Source: an uncultured Sphingomonas sp. (GTDB taxonomy: Bacteria; Pseudomonadota; Alphaproteobacteria; Sphingomonadales; Sphingomonadaceae). Taken from it: DNA of 6,595 nucleotides. Below are positions 1 through 5,663 of the stretch, piece by piece. The translations under genes and the position numbers were made by a program. Position 1 is the first letter of the stretch, and each line of letters opens with the position of its first letter. The stretch spans positions 1 through 6,595 of the forward strand of contig CAMPJH010000089.1 of NCBI GenBank assembly GCA_946886845.1, given 5' to 3'. The notes below the pieces were generated by a model that was not told the DNA's origin, made no database searches, and was given only the letters and a program-made list of their open reading frames with translations.

Positions 1-21
1 ACGGGTTGCTGTTCCTCATGA

Positions 22-56
22 CTCCCCCCTTGCTGGGGTGGGGTTGGGGCGGGGTG
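22..56 (-). repeat. Left copy of G/C-tract palindromic repeat, inverted relative to the copy at 421-456
   Basis: The segment has a C-tract (24-29), a short spacer and then G-tracts ending in GGTTGGGGCGGGGTG. The reverse complement of 421-456 ends in GGTTGGGTGGGGGTG. The two therefore match over most of their length with a few substitutions and a one-base indel, and lie in opposite orientations. The hairpin-forming part (C-tract/G-tract) faces outward and the G-rich tail faces the DUF559 gene. The GTG start at 38 lies inside this repeat, which makes that start doubtful. The relationship was aligned by eye; its family name and copy number in the genome are unknown. Confidence 0.6.
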
Positions 57-420
57 CTGTCCGTCGTAGAGCGCGAGCCCTGAAACATCATCCGCCACCA
101 GGCGCCGTTAGCCGCGCACGATGCCTGCGCAAGCAGATGACGGACGCGGAGCAAAGGCTCTGGCGAATACTCAAGGCGGGCTTTGGTGACTGGCATTTTC
201 GCAAACAAATGCCGTTGCGCTACTTCATTGCGGACTTTGCGAGCCATCGCGCCAGGCTCGTAATCGAGGTCGATGGGGGCAGCACGGCGCGGAGGTTGAT
301 GCTGAGCGGAGCGCAATTATCGAAGAAGAGGGTTATCGCGTCCTGCGCTTCTGGAACAATGAGGTGATTGGCAACCCGGACGGCGTCTGGAGCGTCATTG
401 ATCGCATGCTGCACGAACGT

Positions 421-456
421 CACCCCCACCCAACCTCCCCCATCGAGGGGGAGGAG
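421..456 (+). repeat. Right copy of G/C-tract palindromic repeat
   Basis: The C-rich tail (421-435) is followed by a perfect stem: CCTCCCCC (434-441), loop ATCGA, GGGGGAGG (447-454). Read in reverse complement, it matches the segment at 22-56. It supplies the C-terminal codons (HPHPTSPIEGEES) of the restored DUF559 frame, so the gene and the repeat overlap. Together with the left copy it bounds a unit of about 435 bp holding only the DUF559 gene. From memory, alphaproteobacterial DUF559 proteins often end in translated repeat of this style; that was not verified here. Confidence 0.65.
434..456 (+). promoter_or_regulatory. Hairpin enclosing the rnr Shine-Dalgarno sequence
   Basis: An eight-base-pair G/C-rich stem (434-441 with 447-454, five-base loop) has GGGGGAGGAG as its 3' arm and tail. 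This purine run is the only good Shine-Dalgarno candidate for rnr; the GGAG at 453-456 is nine bases before ATG 466. When folded, the stem would hide most of the run and leave only its last bases free. The sequence shows the fold. A role in controlling rnr translation is inference. No U-tract follows, so it is a poor intrinsic terminator. Confidence 0.45.
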
Positions 457-465
457 TCTTAAGTC

Positions 466-2739
466 ATGCCTCGCAAACCGAAGCGCGCCGGACTGCCCAC
501 CCGCAAGCAGATCCTCGACTTCATCGCCTCGTCCGACCAGCCGGCCGGCAAGCGCGAGATCGCCCGGGCGTTCGGGCTGTCGGGCCAGGACAAGATCGAA
601 TTGAAGGCGCTGCTTCGCGACATGGCCGACGAGGGGCTGATCGATCATTCGCCGGGCCGCGCCTTCCACCAGGCGGGCGGGGTGCCGAAGGTGACCGTTC
701 TGCGGGTCGTCGAGAGCGACGACAGCGGCAACATCTTTGCCGTGCCCGAACATTGGGAGGCGGAGATTCCGCCGCCCAGGCTGCGGGTGATCGAGAGGGG
801 ACGGCGCGGCGCGCTCGGCTTCGGCGACCGGATCCTGTCGCGGACGGAGCAGCGTGGGCAGGGGTACGTCGCCCATCCGATGAAGAAACTGGCCCGCGCC
901 GCCGAGCTGGTGCTGGGCGTCGTCCGCGAAGACGGCGGCCGGTTCTGGCTGACGCCGGTCGAGAAGAAGGAGCGGCGCGAGCTACCGATCGGCGATTTGA
1001 ACGACGCGACGGCCGGCGACCTGGTGCTGTGCGAGCTGACCGGACGCGGGCCGCGGGTCAGTGCGCGGGTCGACGCGGTGCTCGGCGACCCGTTCGCTCC
1101 GAAGAGCTTCAGCCTGATCGCGATCCACAAGCACGACCTTCCGACCGAGTTCAGCGAAGCGGCGATCGAGGAAGCGAAGCGGGTGGCGAAGCAGCCGCTC
1201 GGGGAGCGCGAGGACCTGACTCACTTGCCGATCGTCGCCATCGATCCCGCCGACGCGCGCGATCACGACGATGCGATCTGGGCCGAGCCCGACGGCGAGG
1301 GCGGCTGGAACGCGATCGTCGCCATCGCCGACGTCAGCTTCTACGTCCGGCCGGGAAGCGCGCTCGACAAAGAGGCCCGCTCGCGCGGCAACAGCGTCTA
1401 TTTTCCCGACCGCGTCGTGCCGATGCTGCCGGAGGAACTGTCGGCGGACATCTGCTCGCTAAAAGCGGGGAAGGCGCGCGCGGCGATGGCGTGCCATTTG
1501 AAGATCGCCAAGGACGGGACTCTCGAGAGCTGGAAATTTACGCGCGCGAAGATTTGCGTGGCAGCAAACATTGCCTACGAAGATGCCCAGGCCGCCATGG
1601 ACTTGGCGAGCGAGGTACGGATCGAAGTCTCCTCGCCGACCTGCTCCATGCCGCAGATCGAAGGGCCGGTTCCGAACGCGCTCGTGGAGACAGCGCTCAC
1701 GCCGCTGTGGGCCTGCTGGCGGGCGCTGCTCAAGGCCCGCGACAAGCGCGAGCCGCTCGAGCTCGACCTGCCCGAGCGGCAGGTGGTGCTCGACGAAAAG
1801 GGTCGGATCACCTCGGTCGCGCCGCGCGAGCGTCTCGACGCGCACCGGCTGGTCGAGGACTTTATGATCGCCGCCAACGTCGCCGCGGCGCGGGCGCTGG
1901 AGGCGAAGAACGCGCCGGTCATGTACCGGGTCCACGAGCCGCCGAGCCGCGAGAAACTGGTTTCGCTGAAGGACTATCTCGACACGTTCGACATCCCGTT
2001 CACGCTGGGCCAAGTGGTCCGGCCCGCGACCTTCAACCGGATCATCGGCCAGGTCGGCGACGCCGAATATCGGCCCGAGATCATGGAGCAGCTGCTGCGC
2101 ACCCAGATGCAGGCGCGCTACGCACCGGAGCGGCTCGGCCACTTCGGACTCAGCCTCGCGACCTACGCCCATTTCACCTCGCCGATCCGCCGTTACGCCG
2201 ACCTGCTGGTCCACCGCGCTTTGGTCTCCGCCTACAAGCTCGGCGAAGGCGGGCTGCCGCCCGAGGACGCCGCCAGGTTCGAGGAGATCGGCGAGCAGAT
2301 CTCGCGGCTCGAGCGGCGGGCGATGGAGGCCGAGCGCGAGACCCTCGACCGCTATGTCGCCGCCTTCCTCGCCGACCAGGTCGGACAGCTGGTCGATTGC
2401 CGGATCACCGGGGTCCAGCCGTTCGGCTTCTTCGCGACCGTAGAAGAGCTCGGCGGCGACGGGCTCGTGCTCGCTTCGACCCTCGGCCAGGAATATTTCC
2501 GCTACGACGAGAAGTCGCAGCAGCTGGTCGGCGAGCAGAGCGGCGAGACCTATCGCCAGGGGCAAAAGCTCAAGCTCCGGATCGTCGAGGCCAACCCCGT
2601 TTCAGGCGGGCTTCGCTTCGAATTGCCGGAGGGCAGCTATGGCGGCGGCGGGCAGGCGCCGGGCCGGCGCGACAAGGTCCGCGGCGGCCAGCGGCGAGGG
2701 CGACCGGGCAACATTCGGCACCAGGGGCGGAAACGCTAA
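466..2739 (+). CDS. rnr: Ribonuclease R (RNB-family 3'-5' exoribonuclease)
   Basis: RNase R degrades structured RNA processively from the 3' end to nucleoside monophosphates and acts in mRNA decay, rRNA quality control and trans-translation. The 757 residues show, in order: an N-terminal winged-helix segment (about 11-75), cold-shock-like OB folds (about 80-230), the RNB catalytic domain (about 250-580), an S1 domain (about 640-720) and a basic Gly/Arg/Lys tail (about 723-757). The metal-binding aspartates lie in IDPADARDHDDAIW as D260, D266, D268 and D269, with the same spacing as D272, D278, D280 and D281 of E. coli RNase R. The signature HFTSPIRRYADLLVHRAL starts at H569. ATG 466 gives the expected N-terminus and has a purine-rich Shine-Dalgarno inside the preceding repeat. 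The stretch around residues 378-405 looks longer than in E. coli. The FMN reductase gene follows after 12 bases, suggesting co-transcription. Confidence 0.96.
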   Translation: MPRKPKRAGLPTRKQILDFIASSDQPAGKREIARAFGLSGQDKIELKALLRDMADEGLIDHSPGRAFHQAGGVPKVTVLRVVESDDSGNIFAVPEHWEAEIPPPRLRVIERGRRGALGFGDRILSRTEQRGQGYVAHPMKKLARAAELVLGVVREDGGRFWLTPVEKKERRELPIGDLNDATAGDLVLCELTGRGPRVSARVDAVLGDPFAPKSFSLIAIHKHDLPTEFSEAAIEEAKRVAKQPLGEREDLTHLPIVAIDPADARDHDDAIWAEPDGEGGWNAIVAIADVSFYVRPGSALDKEARSRGNSVYFPDRVVPMLPEELSADICSLKAGKARAAMACHLKIAKDGTLESWKFTRAKICVAANIAYEDAQAAMDLASEVRIEVSSPTCSMPQIEGPVPNALVETALTPLWACWRALLKARDKREPLELDLPERQVVLDEKGRITSVAPRERLDAHRLVEDFMIAANVAAARALEAKNAPVMYRVHEPPSREKLVSLKDYLDTFDIPFTLGQVVRPATFNRIIGQVGDAEYRPEIMEQLLRTQMQARYAPERLGHFGLSLATYAHFTSPIRRYADLLVHRALVSAYKLGEGGLPPEDAARFEEIGEQISRLERRAMEAERETLDRYVAAFLADQVGQLVDCRITGVQPFGFFATVEELGGDGLVLASTLGQEYFRYDEKSQQLVGEQSGETYRQGQKLKLRIVEANPVSGGLRFELPEGSYGGGGQAPGRRDKVRGGQRRGRPGNIRHQGRKR

Positions 2740-2751
2740 AGGGAGACAGAC

Positions 2752-3363
2752 ATGGCGTACAAAATCGCAATCCTCGTCGGCAGCCTCCGCAAGGACAGCA
2801 TCAACAACAAGGTGGCGCGCTCGATCTGCGCGCTACGCGGCGACAATCTCGAATGCAGCGTCGTCGAGATCGGCGACCTGCCGCTCTACAACGAGGACCT
2901 CGACAAGAATCCGCCCGAGCAATGGGTCCGCCTGCGCGACCAGGTCCGGGCCGCGGACGGCGTGCTGTTCGTTTCGCCCGAGTATAATCGCGGTGTTCCC
3001 GGAGTTCTCAAAAATGCGATCGATGTCGGCTCGCGGCCCTACGGACAGAGCGTCTTCGACCAGAAGCCGGCGGCGATCGTCACCGCCTCGCCCGGGTCGG
3101 TCGGCGGGTTCGGCTCCAACCACCAGATCCGCCAGGCGGCGGTGTTCCTCAACATGCCGGTGATGCAGCAGCCCGAGGCCTATCTCGGCCATGTCAGCGG
3201 CGACAGCTTCGATGCCGACGGCTGCCTCAAGGAAGGGCCGCTCAAGGAGATCGTCATCAAGCTCGCCTGCGCTTTCCACGACTGGGTGGAGATGATCCTG
3301 CGCGCCCGCGAGCTGCTGCTCCACGACGCCGCGAAAGAGGCGAAAGAGGCTCAGCCCGCCTAG
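2752..3363 (+). CDS. NADPH-dependent FMN reductase family protein (flavodoxin-like quinone/chromate-reductase type)
   Basis: A 203-residue soluble flavodoxin-fold oxidoreductase. Family members bind FMN and use NAD(P)H to reduce free flavin, quinones, azo compounds or chromate; the substrate cannot be told from the sequence. The FMN phosphate-binding loop is [11 protein letters not shown] (residues 10-20). The second signature, [17 protein letters not shown] (75-91), is typical of the ChrR/YieF-like branch. A third conserved loop, [15 protein letters not shown] (113-127), follows. There is no signal peptide or membrane segment, so it is cytoplasmic. The C-terminus is an Ala/Lys/Glu-rich helix. 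GGGAG at 2741-2745 lies six bases before ATG 2752, a good ribosome site, and rnr ends 12 bases upstream, so the two probably share a transcript. Its TAG (3361-3363) overlaps the stop of the convergent dcd. A role in detoxification or redox balance is inference. Confidence 0.9.
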   Translation: MAYKIAILVGSLRKDSINNKVARSICALRGDNLECSVVEIGDLPLYNEDLDKNPPEQWVRLRDQVRAADGVLFVSPEYNRGVPGVLKNAIDVGSRPYGQSVFDQKPAAIVTASPGSVGGFGSNHQIRQAAVFLNMPVMQQPEAYLGHVSGDSFDADGCLKEGPLKEIVIKLACAFHDWVEMILRARELLLHDAAKEAKEAQPA

Positions 3364-3914
3364 AGCTTCGGAAGCGTCACCCCCTGCTGCCCCATATATT
3401 TGCCGGCGCGGTCGGCGTAGCTGACTTCGCACGGCTCGTTGCCCTGGAGGAACAGGAACTGGCAGGCGCCTTCGTTGGCATAGACCTTGGCCGGAAGCGG
3501 CGTCGTGTTCGAGAACTCGAGCGTCACATGGCCTTCCCAACCGGGCTCAAGCGGCGTCACATTCACAATTATCCCGCAGCGCGCATAGGTTGATTTGCCG
3601 AGGCAGATCACCATCACGTCGCGCGGCACCCGGAAATATTCGACCGTGCTCGCCAGCGCGAAGCTGTTGGGCGGGATGATGCAGACGTCGGTCGTCCGGT
3701 CGACGAAACTGTTGGCCGCGAAATCCTTCGGGTCGACGGTCGCCGAATCGACGTTGGTGAAGATCTTGAAGTGGTTGGAGACCCGCGCGTCGTATCCATA
3801 GGACGATAGGCCGTAGCTGATGCAGCCTTCGCGCCGCTGCGCCTCGACGAACGGCTCGATCATCTTGTGGTTCTGGGCCTGCTCGCGAATCCAGCGGTCG
3901 GAAAGAATGGGCAT
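3360..3914 (-). CDS. dcd: dCTP deaminase
   Basis: Dcd deaminates dCTP to dUTP, the precursor that dUTPase and thymidylate synthase turn into dTMP. The chosen start (ATG at 3914-3912) gives 184 residues beginning [10 protein letters not shown], the normal N-terminus and length for this family. An upstream in-frame ATG at 3962 would add 16 residues that do not look like Dcd and would start inside the probable promoter. Catalytic-site residues by comparison with E. coli (S111, R115, E138) are S108 and R112 in GKSTYARCG and E133 in GHVTLEF. The family segments [31 protein letters not shown] and [12 protein letters not shown] are intact. No clear Shine-Dalgarno precedes the chosen ATG, so initiation may be weak or leaderless. 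It is divergent from dnaB and convergent with the FMN reductase, sharing four bases of stop codon. Whether the enzyme also has dUTPase activity, as in some archaeal relatives, cannot be decided here. Confidence 0.96.
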   Translation of the reverse strand: MPILSDRWIREQAQNHKMIEPFVEAQRREGCISYGLSSYGYDARVSNHFKIFTNVDSATVDPKDFAANSFVDRTTDVCIIPPNSFALASTVEYFRVPRDVMVICLGKSTYARCGIIVNVTPLEPGWEGHVTLEFSNTTPLPAKVYANEGACQFLFLQGNEPCEVSYADRAGKYMGQQGVTLPKL

Positions 3915-3960
3915 GAGAGTTGCGTAACCGGCACATCGGCCGCCTTCAATTTTGGCCCGC

Positions 3961-3966
3961 ATTATT
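3961..3966 (-). promoter_or_regulatory. Possible -10 element for dcd
   Basis: On the minus strand the hexamer AATAAT differs from TATAAT at one base and sits in an A/T-rich patch unusual for this DNA. It would put transcription start about 40 bases before the ATG at 3914. That supports the short dcd start, because the upstream ATG at 3962 would not be in the transcript. No good -35 element was found at the expected distance, so this is tentative. Confidence 0.3.
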
Positions 3967-3968
3967 TC

Positions 3969-3977
3969 TGTGGATGA
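3969..3977 (-). promoter_or_regulatory. Near-consensus DnaA box, left of pair
   Basis: On the minus strand this reads TCATCCACA, one mismatch from the DnaA box TTATCCACA. With the box at 4010-4018 it forms an exact 8-bp inverted repeat, CTGTGGAT (3968-3975) and ATCCACAG (4012-4019). It lies between the divergent dcd and dnaB starts, just upstream of the proposed dcd -10 element, so bound DnaA could affect dcd transcription. Confidence 0.45.
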
Positions 3978-3989
3978 GCCCGTCGGCTC
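3976..3989. repeat. Short dyad GAGCC-CGTC-GGCTC between the DnaA boxes
   Basis: A perfect five-base-pair inverted repeat with a four-base spacer lies immediately inside the left DnaA box. It could be an operator half-site pair or chance in G/C-rich DNA. No T-tract accompanies it and it lies between divergent starts, so it is not a terminator. Confidence 0.35.
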
Positions 3990-4009
3990 GGCGGGGGAGG
4001 ATTCACATT

Positions 4010-4018
4010 CTATCCACA
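4010..4018 (+). promoter_or_regulatory. Near-consensus DnaA box, right of pair
   Basis: CTATCCACA on the plus strand has one mismatch to TTATCCACA. It lies 66 bases before the dnaB ATG. A GANTC site (GATTC, 4000-4004), the target of CcrM-type methylases common in alphaproteobacteria, sits six bases to its left. DnaA control of dnaB or a shared DnaA effect on both divergent genes is inference. Confidence 0.45.
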
Positions 4019-4034
4019 GCCGCGCGCAGCTGTG
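4015..4034. repeat. Dyad CACAGC-N8-GCTGTG overlapping the right DnaA box
   Basis: A perfect six-base-pair inverted repeat has the alternating CGCGCGCA as spacer. Its left arm shares bases with the DnaA box at 4010-4018, so a protein bound here would compete with DnaA. If transcribed it could form a small hairpin upstream of dnaB. The rest of the intergenic region (4035-4084) holds an extended -10-like TGTGCTACTTT (4031-4041), without a convincing -35, and no clear Shine-Dalgarno for dnaB. Confidence 0.35.
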
Positions 4035-4084
4035 CTACTTTCGTTCTCGTTGGAAAGTCGCCGGTGGGGCGTAGACCTTAAGCC

Positions 4085-5602
4085 ATGGCAGAAATCGTTC
4101 GAATCGCCGACCCGGCGCAGCCGGTCGCAACCCCTTCGCTCCCCGCCAATATCGAGGCGGAGGCGGCGCTGCTCGGCGCCATGATGCTCGACAACCGGTT
4201 GGTCGAGGACATCGGCCTGAAATTGAAGCCGCACCATTTCCACGAAGCGGTGCACGGCCGCATCTACGAAGCGATCCTCAAGCTCACCGACAAGAACATG
4301 GTCGCCAATCCGGTCACTCTGCGGCCGATGTTCGAGGCCGACGAGGCGATGAAGGAGATCGGCGGCGCCGGCTATCTCGCCACCCTGACCGGCTCGGGCG
4401 CGGCGCTGATCGCGGCCAAGGATTTCGCCCAGCAGGTCTATGACCTGGCGCTTCTCCGGGCGCTGATCGGGGTCGGCCGCGACCTCGTCGAAAGCGCCCT
4501 CGACACCAGCGAGGACGTCGCTCCGCTCGAGCAGATCGAGCGGGCCGAAACCGAGCTCTACAAGGTCGCCGAGGAAGGCGGCGCCGAGGGCAAGGCGCAA
4601 TCGTTCGCCGAGGCCACCAAGGAGGCGCTGAGAACCGCCGAGAAGGCGCTCAACAGCGGCGGCCATCTGTCCGGAATTACCACCGGCCTCGAAGGGCTCA
4701 ACGGCAAGATCGGCGGGCTGCACAACAGCGACCTGCTGATCGTCGCCGGCCGTCCCGGAATGGGCAAGACCTCACTCGCGACCAACATCGCCTTCGCCGC
4801 CGCCGAGCGGTTCGTTCGCGACACGATCGACGACGGCATCGAGCCCGAGAAATCGGCCGGCGCGGCGGTCGGCTTCTTCAGCCTCGAAATGTCGGCCGAC
4901 CAGCTGGCGACCAGGATCCTCGCCGAGCAGTCGGGGATCAGCTCCGAGAATTTGCGCATGGGCAAGATCAGCAAGCAGGAGTTCCGCGAGCTCGCCCGGG
5001 CCGCCGCGAAGCTCGAAAACTTGCCGCTGTACATCGATGACACGCCGGGGCTGACCATCGCCGCGCTTCGCGCCCGCGCCCGGCGGCTCAAGCGGCAGAA
5101 GGGCATCGGCCTGGTCGTGGTCGATTATCTCCAGCTGCTGCAGGGCACCGGCAGGAACTCCAACGAGAACCGGGTCAACGAAATTTCAGAGATCAGCCGT
5201 GGACTCAAGACCCTGGCCAAGGAGCTCGACCTGCCGGTGCTTGCGCTGTCGCAGCTCAGCCGCGCCGTCGAGCAGCGCGAGGACAAACGGCCGCAGCTGT
5301 CCGACCTCAGGGAATCGGGATCGATCGAGCAGGACGCCGACATCGTCATGTTCGTCTATCGTGAGGAATATTACGCCGCCTCGCGCGAGCCCAAGCGGCC
5401 GGGACCGGACGACGACGTCAAGGTCCACGAAGCCCATGAGGAATGGGCGCAGGAGATGGGCCGGGTGTACGGCACCGCCGAGCTGATCGTCGCCAAGCAG
5501 CGCCACGGCGCCACCGGCAAGGTGCGGATGAAGTTCGACAGCCGGGTCACCAAGTTCAGCGACGCCGCCGACGACGCTTACCTTCCCGAGGCGCGCGGCT
5601 AG
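4085..5602 (+). CDS. dnaB: Replicative DNA helicase DnaB
   Basis: DnaB is the hexameric 5'-3' helicase that unwinds DNA ahead of the replication fork and recruits primase. The 505 residues show the N-terminal helical domain (from about LPANIEAEAALLGAMMLDNR), a linker, and the RecA-like C-terminal ATPase. Visible motifs are Walker A GRPGMGKTS (222-230, K228/T229), the catalytic Glu in FFSLEMS (E268), Walker B VVVDYLQLL (D347), the polar Gln in LSQLSR (Q390), DLRESG (407-412), and KQRHG with the probable arginine finger at R473. It is about 34 residues longer than E. coli DnaB, mainly through inserts at about 243-262 and 431-462 that I recall as common in alphaproteobacterial DnaB. There is no intein. 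ATG 4085 is the first start after an in-frame TAA at 4079-4081. Its Shine-Dalgarno is weak. It is divergent from dcd, with DnaA boxes between them. Confidence 0.97.
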   Translation: MAEIVRIADPAQPVATPSLPANIEAEAALLGAMMLDNRLVEDIGLKLKPHHFHEAVHGRIYEAILKLTDKNMVANPVTLRPMFEADEAMKEIGGAGYLATLTGSGAALIAAKDFAQQVYDLALLRALIGVGRDLVESALDTSEDVAPLEQIERAETELYKVAEEGGAEGKAQSFAEATKEALRTAEKALNSGGHLSGITTGLEGLNGKIGGLHNSDLLIVAGRPGMGKTSLATNIAFAAAERFVRDTIDDGIEPEKSAGAAVGFFSLEMSADQLATRILAEQSGISSENLRMGKISKQEFRELARAAAKLENLPLYIDDTPGLTIAALRARARRLKRQKGIGLVVVDYLQLLQGTGRNSNENRVNEISEISRGLKTLAKELDLPVLALSQLSRAVEQREDKRPQLSDLRESGSIEQDADIVMFVYREEYYAASREPKRPGPDDDVKVHEAHEEWAQEMGRVYGTAELIVAKQRHGATGKVRMKFDSRVTKFSDAADDAYLPEARG

Positions 5603-5663
5603 GCCGGTTTGCCAATCTCGGGCGATGCAATAAGGGGGCGGCACCGCAACCGGAGCACCGCCA

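Larger units (their letters stand above)
38..462 (+). pseudogene. DUF559-type endonuclease-like gene, broken by a one-base frameshift
   Basis: This encodes a DUF559 protein, a family usually placed with Vsr-like/PD-(D/E)XK endonuclease folds and of unknown cellular role. The first frame (38-367, 109 residues) carries the family hallmarks: RARCLRKQMTDAEQRLW, then WHFRKQMPLRYFIADF, then LVIEVDG, with the Asp of ADF and the Glu/Asp of IEVDG as likely metal ligands. After VDGG the frame turns to nonsense. From 277 the minus-one frame continues the family pattern: GQHGAEVDAERSA, then GYRVLRFWNNEV, then NPDGVWSVIDRML, ending at TAA 460-462. One extra G in the run 275-279 would restore a 141-residue protein. 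The start is uncertain: GTG 38 lies in the flanking repeat, and the frame is open back to the window edge. The last dozen residues are translated repeat. Its end lies three bases before rnr. It could be a true pseudogene, a homopolymer sequencing error or a slippage-decoded gene. Confidence 0.8.

Noticed and set aside
434..462. Rho-independent terminator between the DUF559 gene and rnr
   Set aside because: The stem is strong, but the following bases are AGTCTTAAG with no T-tract, and the stem lies nine to twelve bases from the rnr start, where it better fits a leader structure.
220..876. Minus-strand open frame spanning the end of the DUF559 gene and the start of rnr
   Set aside because: It lies opposite two recognised plus-strand reading frames and shows no family motif.
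1459..2565. Long minus-strand open frame (368 codons) opposite rnr
   Set aside because: It has no recognisable domain and no ribosome site, and stays open because of high third-position G/C on the coding strand. It is an antisense shadow of rnr.
753..2987. Very long open frame on the plus strand overlapping rnr and running into the FMN reductase gene
   Set aside because: Its translation is an Arg/Ala/Gly-rich low-complexity string typical of an off-frame reading of high-GC DNA. The overlapping rnr frame has every catalytic motif and proper codon bias.
3365..3375. Hairpin GCTT-CGG-AAGC at the convergent stops
   Set aside because: The stem is only four base pairs, lies within the dcd coding end and has no T-tract, so it is not a credible terminator.
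4085..5602. Intein in DnaB, a frequent insertion site
   Set aside because: All helicase motifs are continuous and the total length (505) is explained by two short inserts of a size I recall as usual in alphaproteobacterial DnaB.
5603..5663. Promoter or terminator between dnaB and lpdA (TTGCCA at 5609-5614 with CAATAA at 5628-5633)
   Set aside because: The spacing of about 13 bases is too short for a standard promoter, and no stem followed by a T-tract is present.
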